Under the pieces are notes generated by a model. That model had not been told where the DNA came from, did not search any database, and was given only the letters and a program-made list of their open reading frames with translations. Positions 7,617-14,718 of a stretch of 19,643 nucleotides of DNA are shown here, in pieces. The translations under genes were made by a program, and so were the position numbers. The DNA lies in NCBI GenBank assembly GCA_020025675.1, contig JAHHRS010000040.1, forward strand, positions 1-19,643, given 5' to 3'. Numbering within the stretch: position 1 is the stretch's first letter; the number at the start of each line of letters is the position of its first letter. The DNA comes from Oscillospiraceae bacterium. Lineage in GTDB: Bacteria > Bacillota > Clostridia > Oscillospirales > Oscillospiraceae.

Positions 7617-8618
7617 ATGGCTCTTTTTGAAAACTATGAGAGAAGAATAGATAAAATAAACGGTGTTCTTGCTCAGTACGGCATTTCCTCCGTTGAAGAG
7701 TGCAGAGAAATCTGCAAAGAAAAGGGATTTGACCCTTACGAAATCGCAGCAGGCATTCAGCCCATCTGCTTTGAAAATGTCCGCTGGGCTTACTGCGTCG
7801 GTGCTGCTATTGCAATAAAGTCCGGTGTTCAGACTGCTGCGGATGCAGCAAGAAAGATAGGCGAGGGACTGCAGAGCTTCTGCCTTGACGGTTCCGTTGC
7901 TGACGACCGTAAGGTCGGTCTCGGCCACGGTAATCTGGGCGCAATGCTTCTTTCCGAAGAGACCGAGTGCTTTGCATTCCTGGCGGGCCACGAGTCTTTT
8001 GCCGCTGCTGAAGGTGCTATCGGTATCGTTAAGAATGCCAACAAGGCCCGCAAAAAGCCTCTGCGTGTTATCCTTAACGGTCTCGGAAAGGACGCCGCTC
8101 AGATTATTTCCCGTATTAACGGCTTTACCTATGTGCAGACTGAGTTTAACTACTATACCAGTGAGCTGAAAATTGTCCGTGAGATTCCTTACTCCGAGGG
8201 TGAGCGTGCTGAGGTTCGCTGCTACGGCTGTGATGACGTCCGCGAAGGTGTTGCTATTATGCACCATGAGCGTGTTGACGTTTCAATTACCGGTAACTCT
8301 ACCAATCCCACCCGCTTCCAGCACCCCGTTGCAGGTACTTACAAGAAGGAATGCATCGAGCAGGGTAAAAAGTACTTTTCCGTTGCTTCCGGTGGCGGCA
8401 CAGGCCGTACCCTTCACCCCGACAACATGGCAGCAGGTCCTGCTTCCTACGGCATGACTGATACCATGGGTCGTATGCACTCTGATGCTCAGTTTGCAGG
8501 TTCTTCTTCCGTTCCTGCTCACGTTGAGATGATGGGATTTCTCGGCATGGGCAATAACCCCATGGTCGGTGCAACAGTAGCTGTTGCAGTGGCTACTGCT
8601 GAGGCTATGAAGGGCTGA
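7617..8618 (+). CDS. GGGtGRT family protein
   Basis: 333 aa. It contains the family-naming motif GGGTGRT at 259-265, followed by a glycine- and methionine-rich tail (MAAGPASYGMTD, GMGNNPMVGATVAVAVATAEAM). Cysteines include C29, C33, C51, C60, C89, C118, C202, C205 and C246. No signal peptide or long membrane helix is evident, apart from a short hydrophobic C-terminus. Function is unknown. The constant pairing with an IscU-like protein suggests shared work on a metal or Fe-S centre (inference). AAGGAGG precedes the ATG. By my count 13 of its 17 arginine codons are CGT or CGC, against 5 of 12 in ftsX, suggesting high expression. The terminator at 8713-8749 closes the unit. Confidence 0.85.
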   Translation: MALFENYERRIDKINGVLAQYGISSVEECREICKEKGFDPYEIAAGIQPICFENVRWAYCVGAAIAIKSGVQTAADAARKIGEGLQSFCLDGSVADDRKVGLGHGNLGAMLLSEETECFAFLAGHESFAAAEGAIGIVKNANKARKKPLRVILNGLGKDAAQIISRINGFTYVQTEFNYYTSELKIVREIPYSEGERAEVRCYGCDDVREGVAIMHHERVDVSITGNSTNPTRFQHPVAGTYKKECIEQGKKYFSVASGGGTGRTLHPDNMAAGPASYGMTDTMGRMHSDAQFAGSSSVPAHVEMMGFLGMGNNPMVGATVAVAVATAEAMKG

Positions 8619-8667
8619 GCTTAAATATTAAGCAGCTGAATACTTAGCAATCCCTGATTTTATAATG

Positions 8668-8698
8668 ACTCCGTTTTACGTTACACGGCACACGGAGT
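8668..8698. repeat. 7-bp inverted repeat downstream of the GGGtGRT gene
   Basis: ACTCCGT (8668-8674) and ACGGAGT (8692-8698) flank a 17-base loop. It lies between the GGGtGRT stop and the main terminator. It may help protect the mRNA 3' end; no T run follows. Confidence 0.35.
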
Positions 8699-8712
8699 AA
8701 TAAAGAAAATTG

Positions 8713-8749
8713 AGCAGTACCAAGGTTTATACGTTGGTACTGCTTTTTT
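8713..8749 (+). terminator. Intrinsic terminator of the glycolysis/GGGtGRT run
   Basis: AGCAGTACCAA (8713-8723) and TTGGTACTGCT (8734-8744) form a perfect 11-bp stem with a 10-base loop, followed by six T at 8744-8749. It ends plus-strand transcription from the upstream genes. Confidence 0.88.
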
Positions 8750-9043
8750 ATAAATAAATTACAGGTTTATTCTGAAACGAAGAATAAACCGCAAAAAAGT
8801 ATAGTTTTTTAGAATATTATACATACAAATAATTATGTAACAGCTAAAACAGCATTTGAACTTTTACTGTTTAACTGAATTTAAAGTCGTATAATATTTT
8901 GCAAATTATCTCTTATGGTTTTGCCATAAGTTCCTGCACAATGGGTAAGCAGAAAAACTTTTTCCGTTTCATATTATAGCGGACAATAAATATAGACTTT
9001 ATAAGAAAATGTTATGGAATGTTTTTTAAGCCCTTATGAACTT
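8750..9043. other. Gene-free stretch with several inverted repeats
   Basis: No ORF with a ribosome site is seen. The stretch holds a perfect 10-bp hairpin GGTTTATTCT/AGAATAAACC (8764-8790, 7-base loop), a weak pair AAACAG/CTGTTT (8847-8872), and a 7-bp hairpin CTTATGG/CCATAAG (8912-8930). A perfect TATAAT lies at 8890-8895 on the plus strand and another on the minus strand near 8973-8978, but neither has a convincing -35 box. A small RNA is possible; it may equally be plain AT-rich spacer. Confidence 0.3.
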
Positions 9044-9074
9044 AAAAAATACGGCGCAGATATAAACTACGCCG
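9044..9074 (-). terminator. Intrinsic terminator of the DUF4830-type gene
   Basis: On the minus strand CGGCG (complement of 9070-9074) pairs with CGCCG (complement of 9052-9056), extended by further AG/CT pairs past one mismatch. Six T follow (complement of 9044-9049). It lies about 15 bases after the stop codon at 9089-9091. An overlapping AT-rich inverted repeat TTTTTTAAG/CTTAAAAAA spans 9022-9049. Confidence 0.65.
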
Positions 9075-9088
9075 CAAATAAATTCCCA

Positions 9089-9544
9089 TTATTGAGTGTT
9101 TTCGTTGGGCATGATACCCACCATAAATCCGTTTACTGAATTTGTATGTATATCACCGGCTATAAGTTCGCCGTCAAGAATATACATACTAATAAAAACA
9201 TTGTCGTTATCTGAGGGATAATTTTTCAGCAAATATGTGTACTGCTGGCATTTTTCACCGCAATGGGGGCTAAGATCCATACCCTGTTCAAGCTGCATTT
9301 TGTTATACTCTTCCATTACTCCGTCCAATGTCTCAGGAATTATGACGGCTTTTCCCTCTTCAGAGTTTAAGTCTACATCCCAACCTAAAGAGGCAAGAAA
9401 CTCTCCGCGTCCTTCGGGAGTGGATAGTTCGTTGGACTTATTATTATGCCAGCGGATGAAAAACAGTACCAGCAAAACTGCTGCGCAAATAAAAACCAGC
9501 AGCAGAGCCTTCTTTTTGTTAAAAACACGTTCTTTTTGAATCAA
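9089..9544 (-). CDS. Small membrane-anchored DUF4830-type protein
   Basis: 151 aa from a TTG start at 9544. After a basic N-terminus (QKERVFNKKK) there is one hydrophobic helix (about residues 13-29, ALLLVFICAAVLLVLFF), then an extracytoplasmic domain starting TPEGRGEFLASLGW. The pattern GWDV, IPETLDGVMEEYN, QGMDLSPHCG, YTYLLKNYP and a final GDIHTNSVNGFMVG resembles the DUF4830 family of Clostridia, whose function is unknown. C-terminal cysteines in HCGEKC are notable. The start is chosen because GAGGTG lies 6 bases upstream of the TTG; the in-frame GTG at 9553 overlaps that site and has none of its own. It diverges from the rsuA-like gene. Confidence 0.68.
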   Translation of the reverse strand: MIQKERVFNKKKALLLVFICAAVLLVLFFIRWHNNKSNELSTPEGRGEFLASLGWDVDLNSEEGKAVIIPETLDGVMEEYNKMQLEQGMDLSPHCGEKCQQYTYLLKNYPSDNDNVFISMYILDGELIAGDIHTNSVNGFMVGIMPNENTQ

Positions 9545-9550
9545 AGCAAT

Positions 9551-9556
9551 CACCTC
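9551..9556 (-). promoter_or_regulatory. Ribosome-binding site supporting a TTG start
   Basis: GAGGTG on the minus strand lies 6 bases upstream of TTG at 9544-9542. This favours the non-ATG TTG start over the GTG at 9553-9551, which lies inside the site. Confidence 0.55.
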
Positions 9557-9568
9557 AGATATAGGCTA

Positions 9569-9597
9569 TTCAAAAGTTGAGCAAAGTATGTTATAAT
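9569..9597 (+). promoter_or_regulatory. Probable sigma-A promoter of the rsuA-like gene
   Basis: TTCAAA (9569-9574, four of six consensus bases) lies 17 bases before a perfect TATAAT (9592-9597). Transcription would begin near 9604, giving a short leader that includes AAGGAGG. Confidence 0.5.
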
Positions 9598-9625
9598 AAT
9601 AAATTCAGAAAGGAGGAAAGCGGAA

Positions 9626-10339
9626 ATGGCTTTTATGAGATTGGACAAATTCCTTTCCGACCAGGGAGTCGCTTCAAGAAAAGAGCTTAAAGCAATTATA
9701 AGGCATGGCAGAGTCAGTGTTGACGGAATAACAGTTATAAAACCGGAAACCAAAATAGACAGTGATGTAAACCGGATATGTGTTGACGGTGACCTTATAT
9801 CATATTCAAAATACAGGTATTTTATGCTTGATAAGCCCTGCGGAATTCTTACGGCTACCGAAGACAAAAAACAAAAGACCGTTCTTGAGCTGTTAAGCCC
9901 TGAAATGCGTCGTATGAACCTTTTCCCCGTGGGCAGACTTGATAAGGACACAAGCGGCCTGCTTTTGCTGACAAATGACGGTGATTTTGCACATCGGGTC
10001 ATTTCGCCTAAATTTTCTGTGAAAAAACGATATTATGCTGAGGTCGATGGTGAACTGACAGAGGAAGATGAAAAAGCATTTAAAAACGGCATAGAACTGA
10101 GAGACGGACTCAAATGCCGGCCGGCTGAACTTATAAGACTTGGCGGAAAGCGCTGTGAGGTGGTGCTTACGGAAGGAAAATATCATCAGGTGCGAAGAAT
10201 GTTAGCTTCCGTAGGTAAACCGGTGACCCTTCTAAGACGACTGTCAATAGGGACTCTTGAGTTAGATAAAAACCTGAGTGAGGGAGAATACAGAGAGCTG
10301 AACGAAAAGGATTTGTGCAAGGTGTTCAGCGCTGATTAA
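9626..10339 (+). CDS. rsuA: RsuA-family 16S rRNA pseudouridine synthase
   Basis: 237 aa. An N-terminal S4 RNA-binding domain (MRLDKFLSDQGVASRKELKAIIRHGRV region, residues 4-50) precedes a pseudouridine synthase catalytic domain with MLDKPCGIL (67-75) and GRLDKDTSGLLLLTNDG (103-119). Asp106 is the expected nucleophile. KYHQVRRM marks the conserved C-terminal motif. RsuA isomerises U516 of 16S rRNA; close relatives (RluB/E/F) act on other sites, so the target is likely but not proven. AAGGAGG lies about 9 bases before the ATG; a second ATG nine bases on is less well placed. Confidence 0.88.
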   Translation: MAFMRLDKFLSDQGVASRKELKAIIRHGRVSVDGITVIKPETKIDSDVNRICVDGDLISYSKYRYFMLDKPCGILTATEDKKQKTVLELLSPEMRRMNLFPVGRLDKDTSGLLLLTNDGDFAHRVISPKFSVKKRYYAEVDGELTEEDEKAFKNGIELRDGLKCRPAELIRLGGKRCEVVLTEGKYHQVRRMLASVGKPVTLLRRLSIGTLELDKNLSEGEYRELNEKDLCKVFSAD

Positions 10340-10435
10340 TGGAAAAATCATCAAAATTGCATCCACTTTTTGCAAAAATTTATGCGGAACTAACACAAAA
10401 TTAAAAAAGTTCACAAACTAAGCTCTTTTTTTCTA

Positions 10436-10464
10436 TTGAAAATCACATAAAAGTGGGTTATTAT
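10436..10464 (+). promoter_or_regulatory. Sigma-A promoter of the CdaR-type regulator and envelope module
   Basis: TTGAAA (10436-10441) and TATTAT (10459-10464) are each five of six from consensus and are exactly 17 bases apart. Transcription would begin near 10471, giving a leader of about 77 bases. This is the only good promoter I see before ftsE, ftsX and the downstream hydrolase genes. Confidence 0.72.
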
Positions 10465-10485
10465 GTAGAAAGAGAATTGCGGAGG

Positions 10486-10502
10486 TATGGCATTTTGCCA
10501 TA
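10486..10502 (+). repeat. Leader hairpin upstream of the CdaR-type gene
   Basis: TATGGC (10486-10491) and GCCATA (10497-10502) form a 6-bp hairpin with loop ATTTT in the predicted 5' leader, directly after a GGAGG. The real ribosome site AGGAGG is downstream at 10535-10540. It may be an operator or an RNA element; no partner is identifiable. Confidence 0.4.
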
Positions 10503-10547
10503 ATAGCTTTAATTTCAGCTTAACTGCCGCTCATAGGAGGCGTTTTT

Positions 10548-11669
10548 ATGTCCAGCAGGATTTTCCAGAATGTGATTATTCAAATGAAAGATGCCGTTGA
10601 CAGGACGATCGGTGTGGTAGACGAACAGGGGTTTGTGGTGGCATGTTCAGAACTTGCTATGATAGGCTCAAGACTCGATGATTTTCATTTATATGATTTT
10701 GACTCCGGCGAGCATGTGATAACCACAGGGCTCAGAGTATACAGTCCCCTTATGTCCAGTGACTCAAAATTTGACTATGCAGCCTTTGTTGATGGTAATG
10801 ACCCGGTCGCCAAAACAATATGTGCTGTTTCTTCCGTTGCCTTTAACGAAGCTAAAAGCAATTATGAAGAAAAGCACAATAAGGCAGCCTTTGTTAAGAA
10901 TATTATTTCCGATAATATTCTGCCGGGCGATGTTTATGTAAGAGCCAAGGAACTTCATTTTGTGACAGATGAACCCAGATGCGTTTTTCTGGTTCGTCAG
11001 ATGGATAATCCTGACGTGGCTGCGGTAGAGGTCATTCAGGGACTTTTTCCCGATAGGCAGAAGGACTTTGTGCTAAACATCAATGAGACGGATGTAGTTG
11101 TTGTAAAGGCGCTCAGCTCACCGGACTGCCCGGAAGAAATTTCCAGAATTGCCCACAGCATCGAAGATCTGCTCATAGATGAGTTGGGCATACACTGTGT
11201 AATCGGTATAAGCACAAATGCTCTGCACCTTCGCGAGCTTGCAGACAGATACAAAGAGGCTCAGGTGGCAATAGACGTTGGCCGTGTATTTGAGAGCGAA
11301 AAGACAATTGTAAATTACGAGACTCTGGGTCTTGGCAGAATTATCTATCAGCTTCCGACAACTCTTTGTGAAATGTTTCTGAATGAGGTATTTAAGAAAA
11401 ATCCCATCGAAACTTTGGATGACGATACTCTTGAGACTATAAACAAGTTTTTCGAAAACAACCTTAATGTTTCTGAAACATCCCGTAAGCTTTATGTACA
11501 CAGGAATACTCTGGTGTACAGGCTTGAAAAAATAAAGAAGATTACAGGTCTGGACTTGAGAGAGTTTGACCACGCCATTGTTTTTAAGGTTGCAATGATG
11601 GTGAAAATGTATCTGGATTCTCTTAACAGCAATAATAACAACAATAGCAGCAACAGTAATAAATACTAA
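10548..11669 (+). CDS. CdaR/PucR-type transcriptional regulator
   Basis: 373 aa. The C-terminal part (about 290-350) carries a PucR/CdaR-type helix-turn-helix: NLNVSETSRKLYVHRNTLVYRLEKI followed by GLDLREFDHAIVFKVAMMV. The central region (GIHCVIGISTNALHLRELADRYKEAQVAIDVGRVF) resembles the domain that precedes this HTH in the family. The N-terminal part (VDEQGFVVACSELAMIGSR) looks like a small-molecule sensor. It ends in an Asn/Ser-rich tail (residues 360-371). AGGAGG lies 7 bases before the ATG. It sits immediately upstream of ftsE, so regulation of the division module is a fair inference; the inducer is unknown. Confidence 0.78.
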   Translation: MSSRIFQNVIIQMKDAVDRTIGVVDEQGFVVACSELAMIGSRLDDFHLYDFDSGEHVITTGLRVYSPLMSSDSKFDYAAFVDGNDPVAKTICAVSSVAFNEAKSNYEEKHNKAAFVKNIISDNILPGDVYVRAKELHFVTDEPRCVFLVRQMDNPDVAAVEVIQGLFPDRQKDFVLNINETDVVVVKALSSPDCPEEISRIAHSIEDLLIDELGIHCVIGISTNALHLRELADRYKEAQVAIDVGRVFESEKTIVNYETLGLGRIIYQLPTTLCEMFLNEVFKKNPIETLDDDTLETINKFFENNLNVSETSRKLYVHRNTLVYRLEKIKKITGLDLREFDHAIVFKVAMMVKMYLDSLNSNNNNNSSNSNKY

Positions 11670-11735
11670 GGGAATTAAGATATTTTACATATACGAAGAT
11701 AAAAATCCAAGTTACAGTTGGAGGATAAATTAACT

Positions 11736-12425
11736 ATGGTTCGAATGAACAATGTGACCAAGGTTTATGACAGCAGCGGCACTGTGGCGCTGGATGGTGT
11801 AGACCTTAGTATTGACGAGGGTGAGTTCGTTTTTCTTGTGGGGCCTTCCGGTTCGGGTAAAACCACAATAATGAAACTCATAACAGGAGAGATTCATGCC
11901 AATTCCGGTGACATAACGGTAAACGATTTTGACATGATGAAAATTAAAAGAAGAAAGCTCCCCAAGATGAGAAGAACTTTGGGCGTCATATTTCAGGATT
12001 ACCGGCTTATCGAAAACATGACGGTCTATGATAACGTGGCATTTGCCATGCGTGTGGTGGGCGCCTCAAACAAAGAAATCAGCAAGCGGGTCCCCTACGT
12101 TTTGGAGCTTGTCGGCCTTGAGGGCAGAGAGAAGCGACTTCCCAATGAACTCTCCGGTGGTGAACAGCAGAGAGTGGCAATTGCCAGAGCGCTTGTAAAC
12201 AGCCCGCGTATGATAGTTGCGGACGAGCCAACAGGTAACCTTGACCCTGTCCGCAGTCTGGAGCTTATGCTCCTGTTCGAAAAGATAAACGAGATGGGAA
12301 CTACCATTCTTGTAGTTACCCATGAGAAGGAACTGGTAAATGCTTTTTCTAAGCGCGTTGTCACCATAGACGGCGGCCACGTTATCAGTGACGGAATGGA
12401 TGGGTATTACAGCTATGAAATTTAG
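11736..12425 (+). CDS. ftsE: Cell-division ATP-binding protein FtsE
   Basis: 229 aa. ABC ATPase with Walker A GPSGSGKTT (36-44), Q-loop Gln87 in FQDYRLIENMTVYDNVAF, signature LSGGEQQR (139-146), Walker B and catalytic Glu in VADEPTGNLD (161-170) and switch His196. It works with FtsX at the division site, using ATP to control extracellular murein hydrolases. The ATG at 11736 gives the usual MVRMNNVTKVY start and has GGAGG 11 bases upstream; an in-frame TTG at 11718 is less likely. The last 11 bases overlap ftsX. Confidence 0.95.
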   Translation: MVRMNNVTKVYDSSGTVALDGVDLSIDEGEFVFLVGPSGSGKTTIMKLITGEIHANSGDITVNDFDMMKIKRRKLPKMRRTLGVIFQDYRLIENMTVYDNVAFAMRVVGASNKEISKRVPYVLELVGLEGREKRLPNELSGGEQQRVAIARALVNSPRMIVADEPTGNLDPVRSLELMLLFEKINEMGTTILVVTHEKELVNAFSKRVVTIDGGHVISDGMDGYYSYEI

Positions 12426-13299
12426 TAGAGGCGGATATCTTATAGGCGAAGGCTTCCGCAGCATAGGAAAGCATGGATTTATGTCCTTTGCCTCAGTTAC
12501 AATCATTATGGCTTGCCTTATAATCATGGGAAGCGTGTCCCTTTTATCTGTGAATATTGACGCACTTATTAAAGACCTTGAAGATCAAAACGAGGTTGTC
12601 GCTTTTGTGAATGAAGAGCTTACAGACGATGAAGCTGTGGCATTGGAAGAAAAAATAACGGCTGTTGATAATGTGGAGTCAGCTGAATTTGTGTCAAGAG
12701 AGCTTGCTATGGATAACTTTTTTGACAATTATGACAGCTATGTTATGGAAGGAATAGACAGCACCGTATTCCGCCACCGCTATGTTATACACCTTACAGA
12801 CATAGCACTTATGTCACAGACAACTGAGGATTTGATGAGTGTGGATGGCGTGGCAAAGGTTAGAGCACATATAGAGTATGCAGACATATTTGTTACTATC
12901 AGAAACGTTGTCAGCATTGTTTCACTGGTACTTATAGTGATTTTGGTGTTTGTATCAGTATTTATAATGTCAAATACCATTAAACTTGCTACCTTTAACA
13001 GACGTGAAGAAATAGCCATAATGAAGATGGTCGGCGCAAATAACGGTTTTATTCGCCTACCCTTTATAGTGGAGGGCCTAACACTTGGACTTATCGGCGG
13101 GTGCCTTGCATTCATCGCTGAATGGGGCGTATACGAGCTGCTTACCGGAAAAATCATCAGCACAGTAGCAGGAAGCTTTATTAGGGTAGTACCCTTTTCA
13201 AATGTAGCGGTTCCTGTACTTATCTGTTATCTTGGTACGGGAATTTTAGTAGGTGTCTTTGGCGGCGTAAATGCAATCAGAAATTACCTGAAGGTGTAA
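12415..13299 (+). CDS. ftsX: Cell-division membrane protein FtsX
   Basis: 294 aa. Four membrane segments are visible at about 24-46, 164-187, 215-240 and 262-284, with a large extracellular loop between the first two (about 47-160), the part that contacts murein hydrolases or their activators in FtsEX systems. RREEIAIMKMVGA (196-208) is the conserved cytoplasmic coupling segment facing FtsE. The ATG at 12415 overlaps the end of ftsE by 11 bases, so translation is probably coupled; the in-frame GTG at 12388 would add residues unlike the normal MKF start. Confidence 0.95.
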   Translation: MKFSRGGYLIGEGFRSIGKHGFMSFASVTIIMACLIIMGSVSLLSVNIDALIKDLEDQNEVVAFVNEELTDDEAVALEEKITAVDNVESAEFVSRELAMDNFFDNYDSYVMEGIDSTVFRHRYVIHLTDIALMSQTTEDLMSVDGVAKVRAHIEYADIFVTIRNVVSIVSLVLIVILVFVSVFIMSNTIKLATFNRREEIAIMKMVGANNGFIRLPFIVEGLTLGLIGGCLAFIAEWGVYELLTGKIISTVAGSFIRVVPFSNVAVPVLICYLGTGILVGVFGGVNAIRNYLKV

Positions 13300-13333
13300 A
13301 TTCCTTAATAGCAACAGGGAATTGGAGTCTATT

Positions 13334-14692
13334 ATGAACAGTAAAAAAACTACATCCATTATAGCCATCATTTTGACCCTGCTTATGGTGTTCTCACTTC
13401 TTGCCAGCGTAATGCCCGTAAAGGCTCACGCCATTAATCAGAGCGATATAGATAAGATACAGGCCCAGAAAAATGAGCTTTCCGGCAAGGTCAAAGAGGC
13501 CAAATCACGTATCGATCAGCTCAAAGAAGAGCAGGCGGGAGTTTTGGAGCAAAAGCTTGCCCTTGATGCGGAGAATAAGTACGCCAACGAACAGCTCAGT
13601 CTGGTTGCCGAGGAAATAAGCATCTACGAAGATATTATAAAGGATAAGGCCGAAGAGGTTGAGGATGCAAGATCAAAGGAAGAAAACCAGCTCATGCGAT
13701 ACAGAGCTCGGGTAAGGGCTATGGAAGAAAACGGCGGTTTTAACATTCTTAGTCTTGTTATTAATTCCAAAAACTTCAGCGAATTTCTTACTGCTCTTGA
13801 TGATATGGGCTGTATAATGGAGAGCGACAGAGAGCTTGAAGAAAAGTATGTGGCAGCCCGCAAGGAAACAGAAACAGTAAAAGCGGAGTATGAGGCAGAA
13901 AAGGCTGAAATCGACGAAAAACAGGCTCTCTTAAAGGAAGAACAGGTAGCCCTGGAGCAGGAAATAGAGGGAGCACTTTTAAGACTCGATGAGCTTGAAG
14001 AGGAAATCCAGACAGCAATAGAGGAATACAAGGCCGCAGAAGCCGCAGAGGCCGCCGCAATGTCATCTGTTCTTGAAATGATAAAAGCTTATAATGAACA
14101 AAAGCGTCAGGAGCAGGAACAGCAGCAGGCTCAGAATCCTCAACCGGGCCAGCCCGATCAGGGAGAAAATGCCGACGGTGGTTCTGACGCCGGCGGAGAT
14201 GTAGGCAGCGGAGATGTAGGCGGAGGGAACGATGGCTGGGTTGATAACTCAGGAGGAAACAGCGCTCCCAGCTCAGGCTTAACTACATGGCCTGTTCCCA
14301 GCGGAAACACTATAACCAGCCGCTTTGGAAACAGAGTACACCCGATTTCAGGTGAACTTAAATTTCACAGCGGTATAGATATAGACGGTTATGGAAATGA
14401 CGGAGGGGCAATAGTTGCAGCAGGTTCCGGCACGGTTATTACCGCGGGCAGCAACAGCGGATACGGAAACTATGTTATCATTGACCATGGTGACTATACA
14501 CAGACTCTGTATGCACATATGTCCGGTATAGCTGTAAGTCAGGGTACATATGTTTCCGCAGGTCAGACAATAGGTTACTTAGGTCAAACAGGTGTGGCTA
14601 CCGGTACTCACTGTCACTTTGAGGTAATTGTGAACGGTTCTCATGTAGACCCTGAAGCCTATTTCCCGGGCAATCCCCACTGGAACTGCTGA
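13334..14692 (+). CDS. Secreted coiled-coil M23 endopeptidase (EnvC/PcsB-like), copy 1
   Basis: 452 aa from the ATG at 13334 (GGAG 6 bases upstream; an in-frame TTG at 13322 is less likely). Signal peptide 1-33 ends VKAHA. A long coiled coil covers about 35-255, with RVRAMEENGGFNILSLVINS near its middle. A Gly/Asp/Pro/Gln-rich linker (about 258-315) follows, then an M23/LytM domain (318-445). Metal and catalytic residues are complete: H345 and D349 (HSGID), H395 (YAHM), H426 and H428 (HCHFE). It should therefore cut peptidoglycan cross-bridges itself, unlike E. coli EnvC. The position after ftsX suggests the coiled coil is regulated by FtsX, as PcsB is in streptococci (inference). C160 and C-terminal C452 are unusual in an exported protein. 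Confidence 0.88.
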   Translation: MNSKKTTSIIAIILTLLMVFSLLASVMPVKAHAINQSDIDKIQAQKNELSGKVKEAKSRIDQLKEEQAGVLEQKLALDAENKYANEQLSLVAEEISIYEDIIKDKAEEVEDARSKEENQLMRYRARVRAMEENGGFNILSLVINSKNFSEFLTALDDMGCIMESDRELEEKYVAARKETETVKAEYEAEKAEIDEKQALLKEEQVALEQEIEGALLRLDELEEEIQTAIEEYKAAEAAEAAAMSSVLEMIKAYNEQKRQEQEQQQAQNPQPGQPDQGENADGGSDAGGDVGSGDVGGGNDGWVDNSGGNSAPSSGLTTWPVPSGNTITSRFGNRVHPISGELKFHSGIDIDGYGNDGGAIVAAGSGTVITAGSNSGYGNYVIIDHGDYTQTLYAHMSGIAVSQGTYVSAGQTIGYLGQTGVATGTHCHFEVIVNGSHVDPEAYFPGNPHWNC

Positions 14693-14718
14693 CAGGCAAA
14701 TAAATTAGGAATAAAGGT

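Noticed and set aside
6882..8267. 461-codon minus-strand open frame opposite the scaffold and GGGtGRT genes
   Set aside because: It has no ribosome site or recognisable domain and lies antisense to two well-supported genes whose codon bias explains the lack of stops.
8919..10503. Shared 11-mer TTTTGCCATAA in two hairpins (8912-8930 and 10486-10502), suggesting a common regulatory site
   Set aside because: Chance 11-base matches are expected many times in 20 kb, and the left arms of the two hairpins differ, so this is not evidence of a shared element.
10487..10600. Possible 37-codon leader peptide starting ATG at 10487 and overlapping the CdaR-type start
   Set aside because: The GGAGG is only one base from the ATG, too close for normal initiation, and the ATG lies inside a hairpin. 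The downstream gene has its own proper AGGAGG.
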